Part shown: positions 48,070 to 57,532 of the stretch, one piece after another
How the letters are laid out: every line of letters begins with the position of its first letter
How positions within the stretch are numbered: the stretch's first letter is position 1
Origin: Duganella sp. 1224
Lineage (GTDB): Bacteria > Pseudomonadota > Gammaproteobacteria > Burkholderiales > Burkholderiaceae_D
Assembly (NCBI RefSeq): GCF_013408245.1
Contig: NZ_JACBYS010000001.1
Location: forward strand, 2,542,001-2,606,000
Reading direction: 5' to 3'
Length of the DNA: 64,000 nucleotides
The notes under the pieces: model-generated
Seen by the model: the letters and a program-made list of their open reading frames with translations, nothing else
The model's database searches: none
What the model was told of the DNA's origin: nothing
Position numbers and translations under genes: made by a program

Positions 48070-48558
48070 TTACTCGTCGTCGCCGTGGTCCTGGTTCAGC
48101 TCTTCCAGGGCGATGGTCAGGTTGGCCATCTCGACCGCCACGCGGGCGGCGTCGGCGCCCTTGACGGCCATGCGCACTTCGGCCTGCTCGTCGTTCTCGG
48201 TGGTCAGGATGGCGTTGGCGATCGGGATGCCGTAGTCGAGGCCGATGCGGGTGATGCCCGCGCCCGACTCGTTGGACACCAGCTCGAAGTGGTAGGTTTC
48301 GCCACGGATGACGGCGCCCAGCGCGATCAGCGCGTCGAACTGCTGCGACTCGGCCATCTTCTGCAGCACCAGCGGCACTTCCAGCGCGCCCGGCACGGTC
48401 ACGTGCAGGATGTCCTCGTCCGCCACGCCCAGGTGCTTCAGCTCGGCCAGGCAAGCGGACAGCAGGCCGTGGCAGATGTCTTCGTTAAAACGGGCTTGGA
48501 CCACGCCGATGCGCAGGTCTTCGCCGTTCAGATTGGTTTCGTAGCTTCCTACGGTCAT
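48070..48558 (-). CDS. ribH: 6,7-dimethyl-8-ribityllumazine synthase
   Basis: 162 aa. It condenses the pyrimidine intermediate with dihydroxybutanone phosphate to make lumazine, the penultimate riboflavin step. Motifs: [23 protein letters not shown] and the active-site histidine in [13 protein letters not shown]. An acidic tail (LNQDHGDDE) ends the protein. 24 nt after ribBA and 18 nt before nusB. Confidence 0.97.
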   Translation of the reverse strand: MTVGSYETNLNGEDLRIGVVQARFNEDICHGLLSACLAELKHLGVADEDILHVTVPGALEVPLVLQKMAESQQFDALIALGAVIRGETYHFELVSNESGAGITRIGLDYGIPIANAILTTENDEQAEVRMAVKGADAARVAVEMANLTIALEELNQDHGDDE

Positions 48559-48582
48559 GATGGCCTCTTGTATGTTGGTTGA

Positions 48583-49695
48583 TTATTCAGGTTTGGCGGC
48601 GTAGCCGGTCACTTCCAGATTGAAGCCGGTCATCGACGGCATCTTGCGCGGGCTGGCCAGCAGCTTCATCTTGCAGACGCCGACTTCGCGCAGGATCTGC
48701 GCGCCGATGCCGTAGCTGCGCAGGTCCATGCTGGCGGCGCGGCCCTTCGGCTTGACCTCGACCGGATTGCACAGCGCCTCGAACTGGTGGAAGAACTGCT
48801 CGGCGGTTTCCTCGCAGTTGAGCAGAACGATCACGCCGCTGTCGGCGGCCTGGATGGCGGCCATCGACGACGACAGGTTCCACGAGTGGGTGGTGGCTTC
48901 CGATTCCAGCACGTCCAGGATGGACACCGGCTGGTGCACGCGCACCAGGGTTTCCTTGCCCTTCTGGATTTCGCCGTGCACCAGCGCCAGGTGGGCTGAG
49001 CCGCTCGGCTTGTCGCGGTAGGCGATCATGCGGAAGTCGCCGTGGGCGGTCTTCAGCGTGCGCTCGCCGGCTTTTTCCACCAGCGACTCGTGGCGGCTGC
49101 GGTAGTGGATCAGGTCGGCGATGGTGCCGATCTTCAGATTGTGTTCCTTGGCGAATTCCAGCAGGTCCGGCAGGCGCGCCATGGTGCCGTCGTCCTTCAT
49201 GATTTCGCAGATCACCGAGGCGGGCGTGAGGCCGGCCATGGCGGTCAGGTCGCAGCCGGCTTCGGTATGGCCAGCGCGCATCAGCACGCCGCCCTTCTGC
49301 GCCTTCAGCGGGAAGATGTGGCCCGGCTGGACAATGTCGGCCGGCTTGGCATCCTTGGCCACCGCCACCTGGATGGTCTTGGCGCGGTCGGCCGCCGAGA
49401 TGCCGGTGGTCACGCCTTCCGCCGCCTCGATCGAGACGGTGAAGTTGGTGCCGTAGGCGGTGCCGTTCTTGGCCGACATCATCGACAGTTCAAGCTGGTT
49501 GCAACGTTCCTCGGTCAGCGTCAGGCACACCAGGCCGCGCGCGTACTTGACCATGAAATTGATGGCTTCCGGCGTGACGAAGTCCGCCGCGAGCACCAGG
49601 TCACCTTCGTTTTCCCGGTCTTCCTCATCGACCAGGATCACCATGCGGCCAGCGCGCAATTCGGCGACGATTTCTTCGGTGCTGGAAATTGACAT
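48583..49695 (-). CDS. ribBA: RibBA-type fusion: dihydroxybutanone-phosphate synthase with a degenerate GTP cyclohydrolase II half
   Basis: 370 aa from the ATG at 49695, preceded by AAGGA. The N-terminal RibB domain is complete: [13 protein letters not shown], and [26 protein letters not shown]. The C-terminal half aligns with cyclohydrolase II in outline (LALVHGEIQ...[13 protein letters not shown], then [16 protein letters not shown]). However, where active RibA has the zinc motif with three cysteines (C-x2-GD...RCDC type), this protein reads [20 protein letters not shown] with no cysteine. The RibA activity is therefore probably lost (RibBX-like), and a separate ribA would be needed elsewhere in the genome. 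First gene of ribBA-ribH-nusB; no FMN riboswitch is seen in the 206 nt upstream. Confidence 0.9.
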   Translation of the reverse strand: MSISSTEEIVAELRAGRMVILVDEEDRENEGDLVLAADFVTPEAINFMVKYARGLVCLTLTEERCNQLELSMMSAKNGTAYGTNFTVSIEAAEGVTTGISAADRAKTIQVAVAKDAKPADIVQPGHIFPLKAQKGGVLMRAGHTEAGCDLTAMAGLTPASVICEIMKDDGTMARLPDLLEFAKEHNLKIGTIADLIHYRSRHESLVEKAGERTLKTAHGDFRMIAYRDKPSGSAHLALVHGEIQKGKETLVRVHQPVSILDVLESEATTHSWNLSSSMAAIQAADSGVIVLLNCEETAEQFFHQFEALCNPVEVKPKGRAASMDLRSYGIGAQILREVGVCKMKLLASPRKMPSMTGFNLEVTGYAAKPE

Positions 49696-49901
49696 TTTTA
49701 ATCCTTCAAGACTGTGCATGAGTATTTCTTAACCCGCTATTTTAAAGGATTTACGCCCACCCTACCGTAAAAGCCTGCTTTTCTCGCCCAATCTTGCAAA
49801 TTTTCTATCGATTCAGATAAGATTGCTGCAGGCAATGCCATGAATCCATTTGCCGGGCCCTTGCGTATAAGCAAGATACAAACAAACACGCAAGTCAGGT
49901 T

Positions 49902-50384
49902 ATGAAATTCACCATGCTCATTCGTGTCGTACCGCTCTGTCTGGCCACATTGCTGGCCGGGTGGGCGCAGGCGCAGCCGCAGGACACCCGATTGATCGGG
50001 CAGGGCCAGCGCCTGTGGCAGCAGCGCTGCACCGAATGCCATACGCTGGATGTCGACGACACCGGCCCGCATCATCGCGGCGTGTTCGGGCGCCGCGCTG
50101 GCAGCGTCAAGGGCTATGATTATTCGCGCGCGCTGCGCAAGGCCAATCTGGTGTGGGACGAAACCTCGCTCGACCGCTGGCTGACCGATCCGGAAAAATT
50201 CCTGCCCGGGCAGAACATGGATTACCGCGTGCGCAGCAAGGCCGAGCGCGCGGCGCTGATCGCCTATCTCAAAAGCCTGTCACCGGCACCCGCGTCAGAT
50301 CCGCAGACAGCGCCACCGGCCCCGCATACGCCTGGCGGATCGACGCCAGCACCGCGTCCTGCTGCTGCTCCACCAAGGGGCTGA
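49902..50384 (+). CDS. Secreted mono-haem cytochrome c
   Basis: 160 aa. A signal peptide (MKFTMLIRVVPLCLATLLAGWAQA) is followed by a class I cytochrome c domain with haem-binding CTECH, TGPHHRGVFGRRAG and the axial methionine in PGQNMDYRV. It ends with a Pro/Ala-rich tail (about 130-160). It would carry electrons in the periplasm. The gene converges on the MBL-fold gene and their coding sequences overlap by 116 nt, so the low-complexity tail lies antisense to the hydrolase C-terminus. Confidence 0.9.
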   Translation: MKFTMLIRVVPLCLATLLAGWAQAQPQDTRLIGQGQRLWQQRCTECHTLDVDDTGPHHRGVFGRRAGSVKGYDYSRALRKANLVWDETSLDRWLTDPEKFLPGQNMDYRVRSKAERAALIAYLKSLSPAPASDPQTAPPAPHTPGGSTPAPRPAAAPPRG

Positions 50385-51261
50385 TGTGCGTGAGCAGCAC
50401 GCGGCCCGCGTGCGCCTGCGCGGCCAGCTTGCCGATGGCGGCCGGCGGCGTGTGCAGCTCGTACAGTTGCGGCGCCGAGCCGGGCGGGTCGAGCACCACG
50501 CTGTTGAACACCAGCAGGTCCGTGCCTTGCGCGAGTTGCGCCAGCGCCGGCAAGCCGTGGGCGTCGATGTCGCCGGAGAAGGTGATGCTGTGGCCCTTGT
50601 AATCGACGCGGTAGATCACGGCCGGCGCGTCGCGGTGGTGGCCGGGGATGGCGGTGATGGTGAGGCCGTCCTCGGTCAGCAGCACTTGCGGTTTGATCGG
50701 GCGGGCGGGGATGTCGCGCGCGCTGTAGTGTAGCGGCGCGGAGAAGTCTTTCAGGTAGGCGTATGCGCCCTTGGGGCCGAAGTTGAGGTCGACAAAGCGC
50801 CTGGTGGACGGGAACTGCCCCGCCCCGCCGGGGCCGAAGATGCGCGCGTCCAATGGGCGGCCGGTGGAGACGGCGCGGCCCAGCAGAATGCCGGGCAATT
50901 CGCCGGCGTGATCGATATGCAGGTGGGTCAGCAGCACGATGTCCATCGCCTGCATGTGCAGCCTGGCCTCGCCGGCGCGGGCAAAGCTGCCGGGGCCGGC
51001 ATCGACGAGGATGCGCGGCTGACCATCCAGCAGCACCACGAAGCTGGAACTGGCGCGGCCGACGGCGCCGGGGCCGCCCGAGCCAAGCACCAGCAATTCC
51101 AGCGCGGGCGCGGATGCGGCCGAGGGCGCCGCCTGCGCCGTCGTGGGCGCGGATGCCACCGCGGGCGGTGGCGCCGGCGTGGACTCGCCCGGCGCGGGCA
51201 CTTGTGCTTGCGCCATGCCGCACGCCAGCATCAGCACGGCGGCGGCAAGGCGGCGCATCAT
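50269..51261 (-). CDS. Exported MBL-fold metallo-hydrolase
   Basis: 330 aa from the ATG at 51261. A signal peptide (MMRRLAAAVLMLACGMAQA) and a Pro/Ala linker lead into a metallo-beta-lactamase fold. It has LVLGSGGPG near 57, the metal motif LTHLHIDHAG, GHHRDAPA, and FSGDIDAHG, and ends with LLTHISPL. The fold is closest in outline to arylsulfatase/RNase Z-like enzymes; the substrate is unknown. Its start overlaps the ribE stop (ATGA), so it rides on the ribD-ribE transcript. Confidence 0.85.
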   Translation of the reverse strand: MMRRLAAAVLMLACGMAQAQVPAPGESTPAPPPAVASAPTTAQAAPSAASAPALELLVLGSGGPGAVGRASSSFVVLLDGQPRILVDAGPGSFARAGEARLHMQAMDIVLLTHLHIDHAGELPGILLGRAVSTGRPLDARIFGPGGAGQFPSTRRFVDLNFGPKGAYAYLKDFSAPLHYSARDIPARPIKPQVLLTEDGLTITAIPGHHRDAPAVIYRVDYKGHSITFSGDIDAHGLPALAQLAQGTDLLVFNSVVLDPPGSAPQLYELHTPPAAIGKLAAQAHAGRVLLTHISPLVEQQQDAVLASIRQAYAGPVALSADLTRVPVTGF

Positions 51262-51893
51262 TTGGTCGCGGCGCCGACCGCGACCATGCGCTCGACGTAA
51301 CGGGCAATCAGGTCGATTTCCAGGTTGACCTTGGCGCCCACCGTCAGATGCTTCAACGTGGTCACCGCAATCGTGTGCGGAATCAGGTTGATCGAGAACT
51401 GGCACACCAGATCCTTGCCGGTGCCGATGTCGGTCACGCGATTGACAGTCAGCGACACGCCGTTGACCACGATCGAGCCCTTGTAGGCCAAAAACTTGGC
51501 CAACTCGTGCGGCGCTTCCACCACCAGCTCCCACGATTCGCCCACCGGCTCGAACTTGCGCACCACGCCCAGCCCATCAACGTGGCCGGACACCAGATGG
51601 CCGCCCAGGCGCTCATTCAGCGTCAGCGCCTTTTCCAGGTTGACTTCGGTTAGCGTATCGAGACCGACAGTCTTGTTCAGACTCTCGCGCGAGACATCGA
51701 CGCGGAAGTTGGTGGCATCCTTTTCGATGACGGTCATGCAGGCGCCGTTGATAGCGATCGAGTCGCCCAGGTTGACATCGGCCAGCGGCAAGCCGCCGGC
51801 GTTGATGTCCAGGCGCACACCCGCGAAAGAGCCGCCTTCCAGCGGCTTGACCGATTCAATTTTGCCGACAGCAGCGACGATACCAGTAAACAT
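51258..51893 (-). CDS. ribE: Riboflavin synthase, alpha chain
   Basis: 211 aa from the ATG at 51893. Two similar lumazine-binding repeats: MFTGIVAAVGKIESV...SIAINGACMTV and HLVSGHVDGLGVV...SIVVNGVSLTVN. It turns two molecules of 6,7-dimethyl-8-ribityllumazine into riboflavin. 8 nt after ribD and overlapping the MBL gene. Confidence 0.97.
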   Translation of the reverse strand: MFTGIVAAVGKIESVKPLEGGSFAGVRLDINAGGLPLADVNLGDSIAINGACMTVIEKDATNFRVDVSRESLNKTVGLDTLTEVNLEKALTLNERLGGHLVSGHVDGLGVVRKFEPVGESWELVVEAPHELAKFLAYKGSIVVNGVSLTVNRVTDIGTGKDLVCQFSINLIPHTIAVTTLKHLTVGAKVNLEIDLIARYVERMVAVGAATK

Positions 51894-51901
51894 AATTTTT
51901 C

Positions 51902-52996
51902 CTAATGAGTAAAGCGGGCCAGGAGTCGCAGATCGTCGCCGATCTGCTTCACCTCGTGAAATTTCAACACCTTTTTGTCGCGCAGGTCGGTCAGCGCCGG
52001 CAGCGCGAACATGCCTTGCGCGTCGCCGATCAGCGCTGGCGCCAGATACACCAGCAACTCGTCCACGCAGCCCTCGCGGATCAGCGAGCCGTTCAGCTTG
52101 CCCCCGGCCTCGACGTGCAGCTCGTTGATCTGACGGCGGCCAAGCTCGCGCATCAGCGCCGGCAGATCGACCTTGCCAGCGGCGTTGGGCAGCATGATGA
52201 CCTCGTGACCGGCGGCGGCCAGCGCGGCCTCCTTCTGCGGATTGCCGACGGCGGCCACGATCCACGTGCCGCCTCCCTCCAATATCTTGGCGGACAGTTC
52301 AATATCAAGCTTGCTGTCGACCACGATACGGCGCGGCTGGCGCGGCGTCTCGACCGCGCGCACATTCAACTGCGGATTGTCCGCCTTGACGGTGCCGATG
52401 CCGGTCAGAATGGCGCAAGCGCGGGCGCGCCAGTGATGGCCGTCGGCGCGCGCCTCCGGCCCGGTGATCCACTGGCTGACGCCGTTGTGCAGCGCCGTCA
52501 TGCCGTCCAGGCTGGCGGCGGTTTTCATGCGCACCCACGGCAGGCCACGCGTCATGCGCGAGAAAAAGCCGATGTTCAGCTCATACGCCTGGTCGGCCAG
52601 CAGGCCAACGCTGGTGTCGATGCCGTTGGCGGCCAGCTTGGCCAGGCCCTGCCCGGCCACCAGCGGATTCGGATCCTCCATCGCCGCCACCACGCGGCCC
52701 AGGCCGGCGCGCACCAGCGCGTCCGAGCAGGGCGGCGTGCGGCCATGGTGGTTGCACGGCTCCAGCGTGACGTAGGCGGTGGCGCCGCGCACGTCGTGGC
52801 CGCGCGCCTGCGCATCCTTCAGCGCCTGGATTTCTGCATGGTCACTGCCGGCCTTTTGCGTGACGCCGGCGCCGATCACGACACCGTCGCGCACGATCAC
52901 GCAGCCGATGTGCGGGTTCGGCGCGGTCGTGTACAGGCCCTTGGCGGCCCATTCCAGCGCCAGCGTCATGCCTTCGAGATCGTTACGGATGTTCAC
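51902..52996 (-). CDS. ribD: Bifunctional deaminase/reductase RibD
   Basis: 364 aa, starting with GTG at 52996 behind CAGGAA (an ATG two bases upstream is out of frame). The N-terminal cytidine-deaminase-type zinc site is HAEIQAL with EPCNHHGRTPPC. The C-terminal reductase domain contains MKTAASLDGMTA and HVEAGGKLNGSLI. It performs the second and third steps of riboflavin synthesis. It is first of ribD-ribE-MBL and follows the pilin operon after 44 nt, so read-through from pil transcription is possible. Confidence 0.96.
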   Translation of the reverse strand: MNIRNDLEGMTLALEWAAKGLYTTAPNPHIGCVIVRDGVVIGAGVTQKAGSDHAEIQALKDAQARGHDVRGATAYVTLEPCNHHGRTPPCSDALVRAGLGRVVAAMEDPNPLVAGQGLAKLAANGIDTSVGLLADQAYELNIGFFSRMTRGLPWVRMKTAASLDGMTALHNGVSQWITGPEARADGHHWRARACAILTGIGTVKADNPQLNVRAVETPRQPRRIVVDSKLDIELSAKILEGGGTWIVAAVGNPQKEAALAAAGHEVIMLPNAAGKVDLPALMRELGRRQINELHVEAGGKLNGSLIREGCVDELLVYLAPALIGDAQGMFALPALTDLRDKKVLKFHEVKQIGDDLRLLARFTH

Positions 52997-53040
52997 ATTA
53001 TTCCTGCCAAATTGGACGTTGCGCCATTATAAAGGCTAGT

Positions 53041-53577
53041 TCATCCGTCGGCAGCGGAGCAATTGGCCGAGCCGCCAGCGGGGTCGCACACGCGCGCCCG
53101 GCCCAGCATGTTGATCTTGATGTGGCGCGCCTGTTGGCTATAGGTCATCGACAGCGTTCCCCAGCGCGCGGCCAGGCTGTTGCCAGCGGCGCAACTGCGG
53201 CCGGCGGCGTTGTAGGCCAGATAGGTTGGGTTGTTGCCGGACGTGAACCGGGCCGTGACGCTGATGCCGGCGCGCAGCCGGTCATGGCGGTAGAACACGC
53301 GCTCGCTGGCGTCCGCGCGCCGGTTGTCGTTGGTGTCGAGAAAAACGGCCCAGCCGCTTTGCCAGTCGTCCGCCAGCGGCGCCAGCAGCACCTTGTCGCC
53401 GCGCGCCATCGCTTGTGTGCGGGTTAGCTCGATGGCGGCCAGCAGGTCATTGGTGGCCGACTGCAGCCGCAGACGTTGCAGCGTCTGCTGAAACGAGGGC
53501 ACCGCCGCGCCCATCAGCACACCGGCGATGACCAGGATGATCAGCAACTCCACCAGCGTGACGCCGTCGCGCTTCAT
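53041..53577 (-). CDS. fimT: Type IV minor pilin, FimT/GspH-like
   Basis: 178 aa from the ATG at 53577. Short leader MKRDG, then the processed N-terminus VTLVELLIILVIAGVLMGAAVPSF with Glu at +5, as needed for prepilin peptidase cleavage and pilus assembly. A FimT/GspH-type globular domain with two C-terminal cysteines follows. Last gene of the minor-pilin operon; its start overlaps the pilE stop by 4 nt. Confidence 0.88.
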   Translation of the reverse strand: MKRDGVTLVELLIILVIAGVLMGAAVPSFQQTLQRLRLQSATNDLLAAIELTRTQAMARGDKVLLAPLADDWQSGWAVFLDTNDNRRADASERVFYRHDRLRAGISVTARFTSGNNPTYLAYNAAGRSCAAGNSLAARWGTLSMTYSQQARHIKINMLGRARVCDPAGGSANCSAADG

Positions 53578-54020
53578 GGCCAGCACCCGGTTGCCGGGCC
53601 GCTGGCCAGGCGCAGGCCGGTGCTGGTCAACGTCAGCACGCCGCAGTCGGGATCGCGGAAGCTGGCATCGACTTGCGCGGTGCCGGGCGTGGCGACAATC
53701 TGTACGCATTCGACGATGAGCTCGCCGTCGCAGGCCTTACCTTCGACCTGGTAGGCGCTGCTTTGCGGGCTGGCGCCGCTCCACCATGGGAAATGCCGCG
53801 CCTCCGGCGCCGTGCTGGCGGCGGAAAAGGCCACGTAGGTATTGTGCTGCGTATGAAAGCGTTCCTGTTGCAGCATCAGCTTGAGCAGGGCCGACTGCGC
53901 CTCACCGCGCCGCGTGCGGATGATGTGCTGCTGATACACCGGCATGGCCTGCGCCGCCAGCACGGCCAGGATCACCAGCGCCACCAGCAGCTCGACCAGG
54001 CTGAAGCCGGCGCGGTTCAT
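53574..54020 (-). CDS. pilE: Type IV pilin PilE-like
   Basis: 148 aa. Leader MNRAG, then FSLVELLVALVILAVLAAQAMPVYQQ with Glu at +5, followed by the PilE pattern RRGEAQSALLKLMLQQERFHTQHNTY and a C-terminal disulphide-type cysteine pair. It overlaps pilY1 and fimT by 4 nt each. Confidence 0.88.
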   Translation of the reverse strand: MNRAGFSLVELLVALVILAVLAAQAMPVYQQHIIRTRRGEAQSALLKLMLQQERFHTQHNTYVAFSAASTAPEARHFPWWSGASPQSSAYQVEGKACDGELIVECVQIVATPGTAQVDASFRDPDCGVLTLTSTGLRLASGPATGCWP

Positions 54021-56035
54021 TTTGCGGCCTCGTGCAGTTCGCGCCAGTTGACGATTTCGCGCCAGCTGAGGCGTCCGCTGCGGCGCGTGGCTTTGATGCT
54101 GCCAATGGCGGCCACCTGCCCGGCGCCGTTCACGCGCACGATGGCGATGTCGCGCGTTTGCTGCTGGCGGCCGGTGGACTCGCGCGGGCCATGCGTGACG
54201 GACTGCGGCAGCAACCATGGCGCGGGCGCGAAGTCGGGCAGCATGACGTCGTTGCCGGGCAGGATGGCGGTGAAGCGGCCGTCGTCGGGCAGGCCGCTGA
54301 GCGGATTCAGCACAAGGCTGCGGCTGCGCGTGGCGCTACACAGATCCGCGCCGGGGAGCACGGTGTTGAATAGCAGCGCGCCGTCGGACAGCGCGCCGGC
54401 GTGGAGGCTGCGTTCGCCGGGCTGCATGAAGTCGAGATACCAGCCTTTGCTGTGCGCGTCCATCGGCGGGCCGCTGCCGTCGAGAAAGCGCTGGGTCAGC
54501 TGCTGGCGGCCGGGGATGACTTCTTGCGGCGTTTGCAGGCTGTCGATGATGCCGTAGTAGGACTGGGTGACCGGCGAGGCACTGCGGTCGGTTTTTTCGA
54601 TCAGCTTGCCGGTGCCGAACAGGACCATGTAGCCGCGCACTTTGGCATAGGCCAGCAGCGGTTGCTCGGCGATCGGCTGGCGGTGGCCGTGCGCGTCGCG
54701 TGCGACGAACAGTGGTTTGCTTATGGCGTCCGGCCACGGTGCGTTGCCGCTGAAATCGAAGCGCCACAGCTGGCCTTGCAGGTCGCCGGCGTAGGTGTAT
54801 AGCAAGGCGCCGTCGCTGCCTTTCAACAGCACGGGAGCGCTGAGCGCGTTGATGAGGGTGGCCTCGGCGGCGGATGTGGTGATGCGGTAGTAGTTGGTAT
54901 TGAGTTGCCAACCGGCGTTGCGCGGTTTATCGACGGCCAGCAGGAATAAGGCGCCCTTGCCGTCGCTGTCACTGTTGATGCCGCTGGCGACCACGGCGAA
55001 GTGGCGTAGCGCGCCGGCCTGCTCGCGCACCTGGACGATCTGCGGCGTGGTGGTGACGTTGCCCATAATGGGGTCGTCGCGGCTGGTGAATTCCCATAGT
55101 ACGCCGAGTCCGTCGGCGAAGCGTCTCGGATCGGTCACGTCCAGCGCGAACACGCCGCGCGCGCCGCCGCCCATGGCGGAGATCAGGGCGGTTTTTTGCT
55201 GTCCGCTTATGATTGTCTGGCCGATGCTGGCGGGGCCGTCCACGTAAGCGCGGTGGATGTAGGTCGGGCTGGTCAGGTGGTGCAGGTGGGCGATCAGCGC
55301 ATCTGGTACGTAGGCGAAGAGTTCGATGCCGGTGGCGGCGTCGAAGGCGTGCAGCATGCCATCGTTGGCGCCCAGGAAAACGGCATCGCGGTGATCGACG
55401 GCGCCGAGGTAGACGGCGGTGCTGTGGACCGCGTCGCCGAGGATGCTGCCGCGTGGGCGGAAGGGTTTGCCCTCCAGTGCGCGGTCACCACGCAGGTAGG
55501 CCAGGCGTTGTTCGCCGGCGTTGTCGTTCTGGTTGAGCAGGGCTTGCTGTTCGGCGGAGAGCGTCTGCCAGGTGAATGGCACCATGGCCAGTGCGCCGCT
55601 CGGCTGTACGATGGCGGTGTAGATGTTGCGCTGTTCCGGTGGCGGCGTGGGCGGCTTGCCAGCGCCGCCGGTGAGGATGGCGCCGGCGTCCCAGGCCAGC
55701 ACCGACGCCCCGCCGCCCGCCGCGCCCGCCGGCACCAGATAGCGGGAGAAATGACCGCTCCAGTCGCCGAGTTCCATTGTGGCCTGGTAGAGCTCGCCAG
55801 CGCTGGTGGGAATCGGCGCCGGTGCAGCCTGCGATGGCGCGGATGACGCAGGTCGCAGCAGCGCGGGGCCGCTCGCCGTCCCCGCCAGCGTCTTGCCTGG
55901 CTGGCAGGCTGCGGCGGCCGGCAAGCTGTCGATCTCCACCGGCACCGCCGCGTGCGCGGGCGCGCCGACGCATTTCGTCAAGACAAGCGCCAAGGCCGTC
56001 CACCAGTACCGGCCGCGCGACAATTTCCTGCTCAT
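54017..56035 (-). CDS. pilY1: PilY1-like pilus tip/biogenesis protein, short form
   Basis: 672 aa from the ATG at 56035, with a signal peptide (about 1-30, ending PAHA). The C-terminal half is the PilY1 beta-propeller: AVFLGANDGMLHAFDAATGIELFAYVP, MGGGARGVFALDVTDP, VVASGINSDSDGKGALFLLAVD (a calcium-site-like DSDSDGKG) and YAGDLQGQLWRFDFSG. Classic PilY1 is 1,000-1,400 aa with an N-terminal von Willebrand-type domain; here that region is short and I see no MIDAS motif, so this is a reduced form. Overlaps pilX and pilE by 4 nt. Confidence 0.9.
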   Translation of the reverse strand: MSRKLSRGRYWWTALALVLTKCVGAPAHAAVPVEIDSLPAAAACQPGKTLAGTASGPALLRPASSAPSQAAPAPIPTSAGELYQATMELGDWSGHFSRYLVPAGAAGGGASVLAWDAGAILTGGAGKPPTPPPEQRNIYTAIVQPSGALAMVPFTWQTLSAEQQALLNQNDNAGEQRLAYLRGDRALEGKPFRPRGSILGDAVHSTAVYLGAVDHRDAVFLGANDGMLHAFDAATGIELFAYVPDALIAHLHHLTSPTYIHRAYVDGPASIGQTIISGQQKTALISAMGGGARGVFALDVTDPRRFADGLGVLWEFTSRDDPIMGNVTTTPQIVQVREQAGALRHFAVVASGINSDSDGKGALFLLAVDKPRNAGWQLNTNYYRITTSAAEATLINALSAPVLLKGSDGALLYTYAGDLQGQLWRFDFSGNAPWPDAISKPLFVARDAHGHRQPIAEQPLLAYAKVRGYMVLFGTGKLIEKTDRSASPVTQSYYGIIDSLQTPQEVIPGRQQLTQRFLDGSGPPMDAHSKGWYLDFMQPGERSLHAGALSDGALLFNTVLPGADLCSATRSRSLVLNPLSGLPDDGRFTAILPGNDVMLPDFAPAPWLLPQSVTHGPRESTGRQQQTRDIAIVRVNGAGQVAAIGSIKATRRSGRLSWREIVNWRELHEAAK

Positions 56036-56664
56036 GGCTTCTCCTCCGGTTTGCTGAACACGCTTTGCACCACCACCTCCGTCCCCGGTCTGGCGCCGAA
56101 GCCGATCGCGGTGACGCGGTAGCAGTAATGCGGCTTGGCCCCCGCCGACGCATCGTCCCCAGGCTGATGGCACTCCATCCGCTCGATCAGATAACGCGGC
56201 TTTTTGAACGGCAGAAAGCCTTCGCCCGTCGGCATCACCGCCGCCGTGTACGCGCCGTGGGTGACCGTGCAAGCACCACCGTCCTCCGCGCCGCTCAAAT
56301 CAACCACCTGCCAAACCACCTTCTCACCCACCGCCGCCCGCAAGCGCAAGCCGACACCGCCCGCACCGCACGTCGCGCCAAACGCCCCGCCCGCCTCAGC
56401 CCCCTCGCCGTCCACAAGTCCCGCGCCGTCCTCAAACGCCGCCCGCCGCGAAGGATCGCTGCTGTTCCGAATCTCCCGCTCCGCATCAGCCAAGGCATCC
56501 TCCGCCGTCAGTAACGCCACCTCCCGATCACGCTCCGCCCGTGCCGCCTTCTCACCCTGCAAGCACAACTGCGCCGCCGACACGCCCAGCAGCAATACCA
56601 TGATCAGCAGCACCAGGCTGACCACCAATGCCGCCCCCCGCTGCCCGCGCATGATCTCAACCAT
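56032..56664 (-). CDS. pilX: Type IV minor pilin PilX-like
   Basis: 210 aa from the ATG at 56664; ATG 56652 is an alternative. It begins MVEIMRGQRG followed by AALVVSLVLLIMVLLLGVSAAQ. As in other PilX/GspK-type minor pilins, position +5 is not Glu. The start overlaps the pilW stop by 8 nt. The C-terminal region contains the cysteines of a disulphide-bonded domain (MECHQPGDD...HYCYRV). Confidence 0.87.
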   Translation of the reverse strand: MVEIMRGQRGAALVVSLVLLIMVLLLGVSAAQLCLQGEKAARAERDREVALLTAEDALADAEREIRNSSDPSRRAAFEDGAGLVDGEGAEAGGAFGATCGAGGVGLRLRAAVGEKVVWQVVDLSGAEDGGACTVTHGAYTAAVMPTGEGFLPFKKPRYLIERMECHQPGDDASAGAKPHYCYRVTAIGFGARPGTEVVVQSVFSKPEEKP

Positions 56665-57532
56665 CCCGATTCCGCAACGCCACCGTCATGCTGAACAGGC
56701 GCCGCGTCCGCAGCCGCTGCGACGCCGGCAACGCCGCCTCCTCCACCCGCACGCCAACATCGCCAGGATGCGCGTCCGCATAGGCCGCGCCGAACAGATC
56801 GAACGTGGTATCCAGCGTGTCCGCCCGCGTACTGTTCTCGCCATGTAGCAGCAAGCCCAGCCTGACGGCGCACACGCGTTTCCATCCGGCGGCCGCATCC
56901 ACCGCCGTCGCATTCAGATAGGTATTGGGCACGCCGTCCAGCGGCGTATCGGTGTCCACGCCATACAGCACCTGAAAGGAATCGACGCCGCGCACCACCG
57001 CGTCCGCGCCCCAGCCGGACGCGCTGCGATACTTGCAGCGCAACTCAGGCTCGCCGTCCGCATCGGCCGCCACGTAGAAGATGCTCCAGCCGCGCGTATC
57101 GCCTGCCACGCTGAAGCCGGCACAGTTGACGCTGGAACCGTCACCCGTCGCCCCCGCTCCGGAGCCGGTAAACCGTAAAGCCAGCACGTCGCTGCCATGC
57201 GCCACCGCCGGCAGCGGCTCGCTGATGCCTTCGCTATTGCGGGTGATGGTGGCGGCGTCACGCCCGGCCACCGAGGCGGGCGTGTCTGGATCAAGCTCCG
57301 GCGGGACGCCGTCGCGGTCCCAGTTGACGTACGCGGCCTGGCGTATGGACTGCGCCATCAGTTGCATCGCATAGCGGCCGCCGTCGCTGAGCCACAAGGT
57401 CTCGCTGTGATGGCGATAGTTGCTGCCTGACGCAACCAGCAGCCCGCTGGCCAGCAAGGTCACCAGCAAGCCCAGCGCCAGCGCGACCATCAGCTCGATC
57501 ACGCCCCAGCCACGACAGGAAACCGGCTTCAT
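56657..57532 (-). CDS. pilW: Type IV minor pilin PilW-like
   Basis: 291 aa from the ATG at 57532. Leader MKPVSCRG, then WGVIELMVALALGLLVTLLASGLLV with Glu at +5. The body contains the PilW pattern GGRYAMQLMAQSIRQAAYVN and a C-terminal FSMTVALRNR, typical of PilW. Overlaps pilV by 4 nt and pilX by 8 nt. Confidence 0.88.
   Translation of the reverse strand: MKPVSCRGWGVIELMVALALGLLVTLLASGLLVASGSNYRHHSETLWLSDGGRYAMQLMAQSIRQAAYVNWDRDGVPPELDPDTPASVAGRDAATITRNSEGISEPLPAVAHGSDVLALRFTGSGAGATGDGSSVNCAGFSVAGDTRGWSIFYVAADADGEPELRCKYRSASGWGADAVVRGVDSFQVLYGVDTDTPLDGVPNTYLNATAVDAAAGWKRVCAVRLGLLLHGENSTRADTLDTTFDLFGAAYADAHPGDVGVRVEEAALPASQRLRTRRLFSMTVALRNRDG

Noticed and set aside
49696-49901. FMN riboswitch ahead of ribBA
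   Set aside because: Looked for RFN-type conserved stems in the 206-nt spacer; none seen.
49737-50075. 112-aa ORF on the minus strand overlapping the cytochrome c start
   Set aside because: Lies across a divergent promoter region and the cytochrome signal peptide; no motif recognised.
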